From Bacteroidales bacterium (GTDB lineage: Bacteria; Bacteroidota; Bacteroidia; Bacteroidales; WCHB1-69), in the NCBI GenBank assembly GCA_012838875.1, contig DUOL01000088.1:1-6848 (forward strand): DNA of 6,848 nucleotides. The letters run 5' to 3'. Made by a program: the position numbers and the translations under genes. The notes under the pieces are model-generated. The model worked only from the letters and a program-made list of their open reading frames with translations, was not told the DNA's origin and made no database searches. Shown piece by piece: positions 6,713 through 6,848 of this stretch (the first letter of the stretch is position 1; every line of letters begins with the position of its first letter).

Positions 6713-6743
6713 CAAATATAAAACAATTTTCAGTAAATTAACA
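6713..6743 (-). promoter_or_regulatory. predicted promoter of the two-gene outer-membrane operon
   Basis: On the minus strand 6720-6713 reads TATATTTG, an exact TAnnTTTG -7 element. TGTT at 6743-6740 sits 19 bases upstream as an imperfect -33 element, the same variant seen before rsfS. The implied leader is about 15-20 bases. The match is seen; function is inferred. Confidence 0.6.
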
Positions 6744-6839
6744 TATTGTTTAAGATAATTTAATAATTATTTTAATTTTATAATAAGATATCTTGCCGTA
6801 TATCTTTCAGTATGATAAAAATATTTTTATTTTTAATTA

Positions 6840-6848
6840 GGGCGTGCC
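6840..6848. other. GC-rich string at the window edge, possible start of an intergenic repeat
   Basis: After more than 100 bases of very AT-rich sequence the window ends in GGGCGTGCC. From memory, Bacteroidota genomes carry intergenic repeats that begin with a GGGCGTKCCC palindrome, and this could be the first nine bases of one. The alternative is a divergent gene from the ATG at 6812 (MIKIFLFLIRAC), which would look like a signal peptide start. The window ends too early to decide. Confidence 0.2.

Overview
The window looks like a chromosomal segment from a low-GC member of the Bacteroidota. Three things point that way. The secreted protein in the middle ends in a type IX secretion sorting domain. 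Divergent or leading genes are preceded by exact copies of the Bacteroidota -7 promoter element TAnnTTTG. Starts lack obvious Shine-Dalgarno sequences and sit in A-rich leaders. The rsfS-ftsH pair fits this assignment. I cannot assign a genus.

Left part (1-1284, minus strand): the N-terminal 296 codons of the membrane protease gene ftsH, cut by the window edge, follow the complete ribosome silencing factor gene rsfS at 14 bases. Both are read leftwards from a promoter in the 191-base divergent region 1285-1475.

Centre (1395-3796, plus strand): kdsA, the metal-dependent (cysteine-type) KDO-8-phosphate synthase of LPS core synthesis, starts at 1476 rather than at the upstream in-frame TTG. Twenty bases downstream begins a secreted protein of 505 residues. 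It has a signal peptide, seven repeats that suggest a seven-bladed beta-propeller, and a C-terminal type IX secretion sorting domain.

Right part (3829-6689, minus strand): a two-gene operon with an ATGA overlap. The first gene encodes a small exported protein that looks like an outer-membrane beta-barrel. The second encodes a large protein with a signal peptide, an acidic helix, a degenerate helix-hairpin-helix domain of the ComEA kind and a predicted C-terminal outer-membrane barrel. Its family is familiar in Bacteroidota but I know of no established function. A TAnnTTTG promoter lies just upstream. An AT-only hairpin lies between the two convergent units at 3807-3827.

The last 159 bases are AT-rich intergenic sequence. 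They end in an abrupt GC-rich string that may be the edge of a repeat or the start of a divergent gene. No RNA genes, CRISPR arrays or insertion sequences were seen. The least understood part, and the best candidate for new biology, is the two-gene outer-membrane operon on the right.
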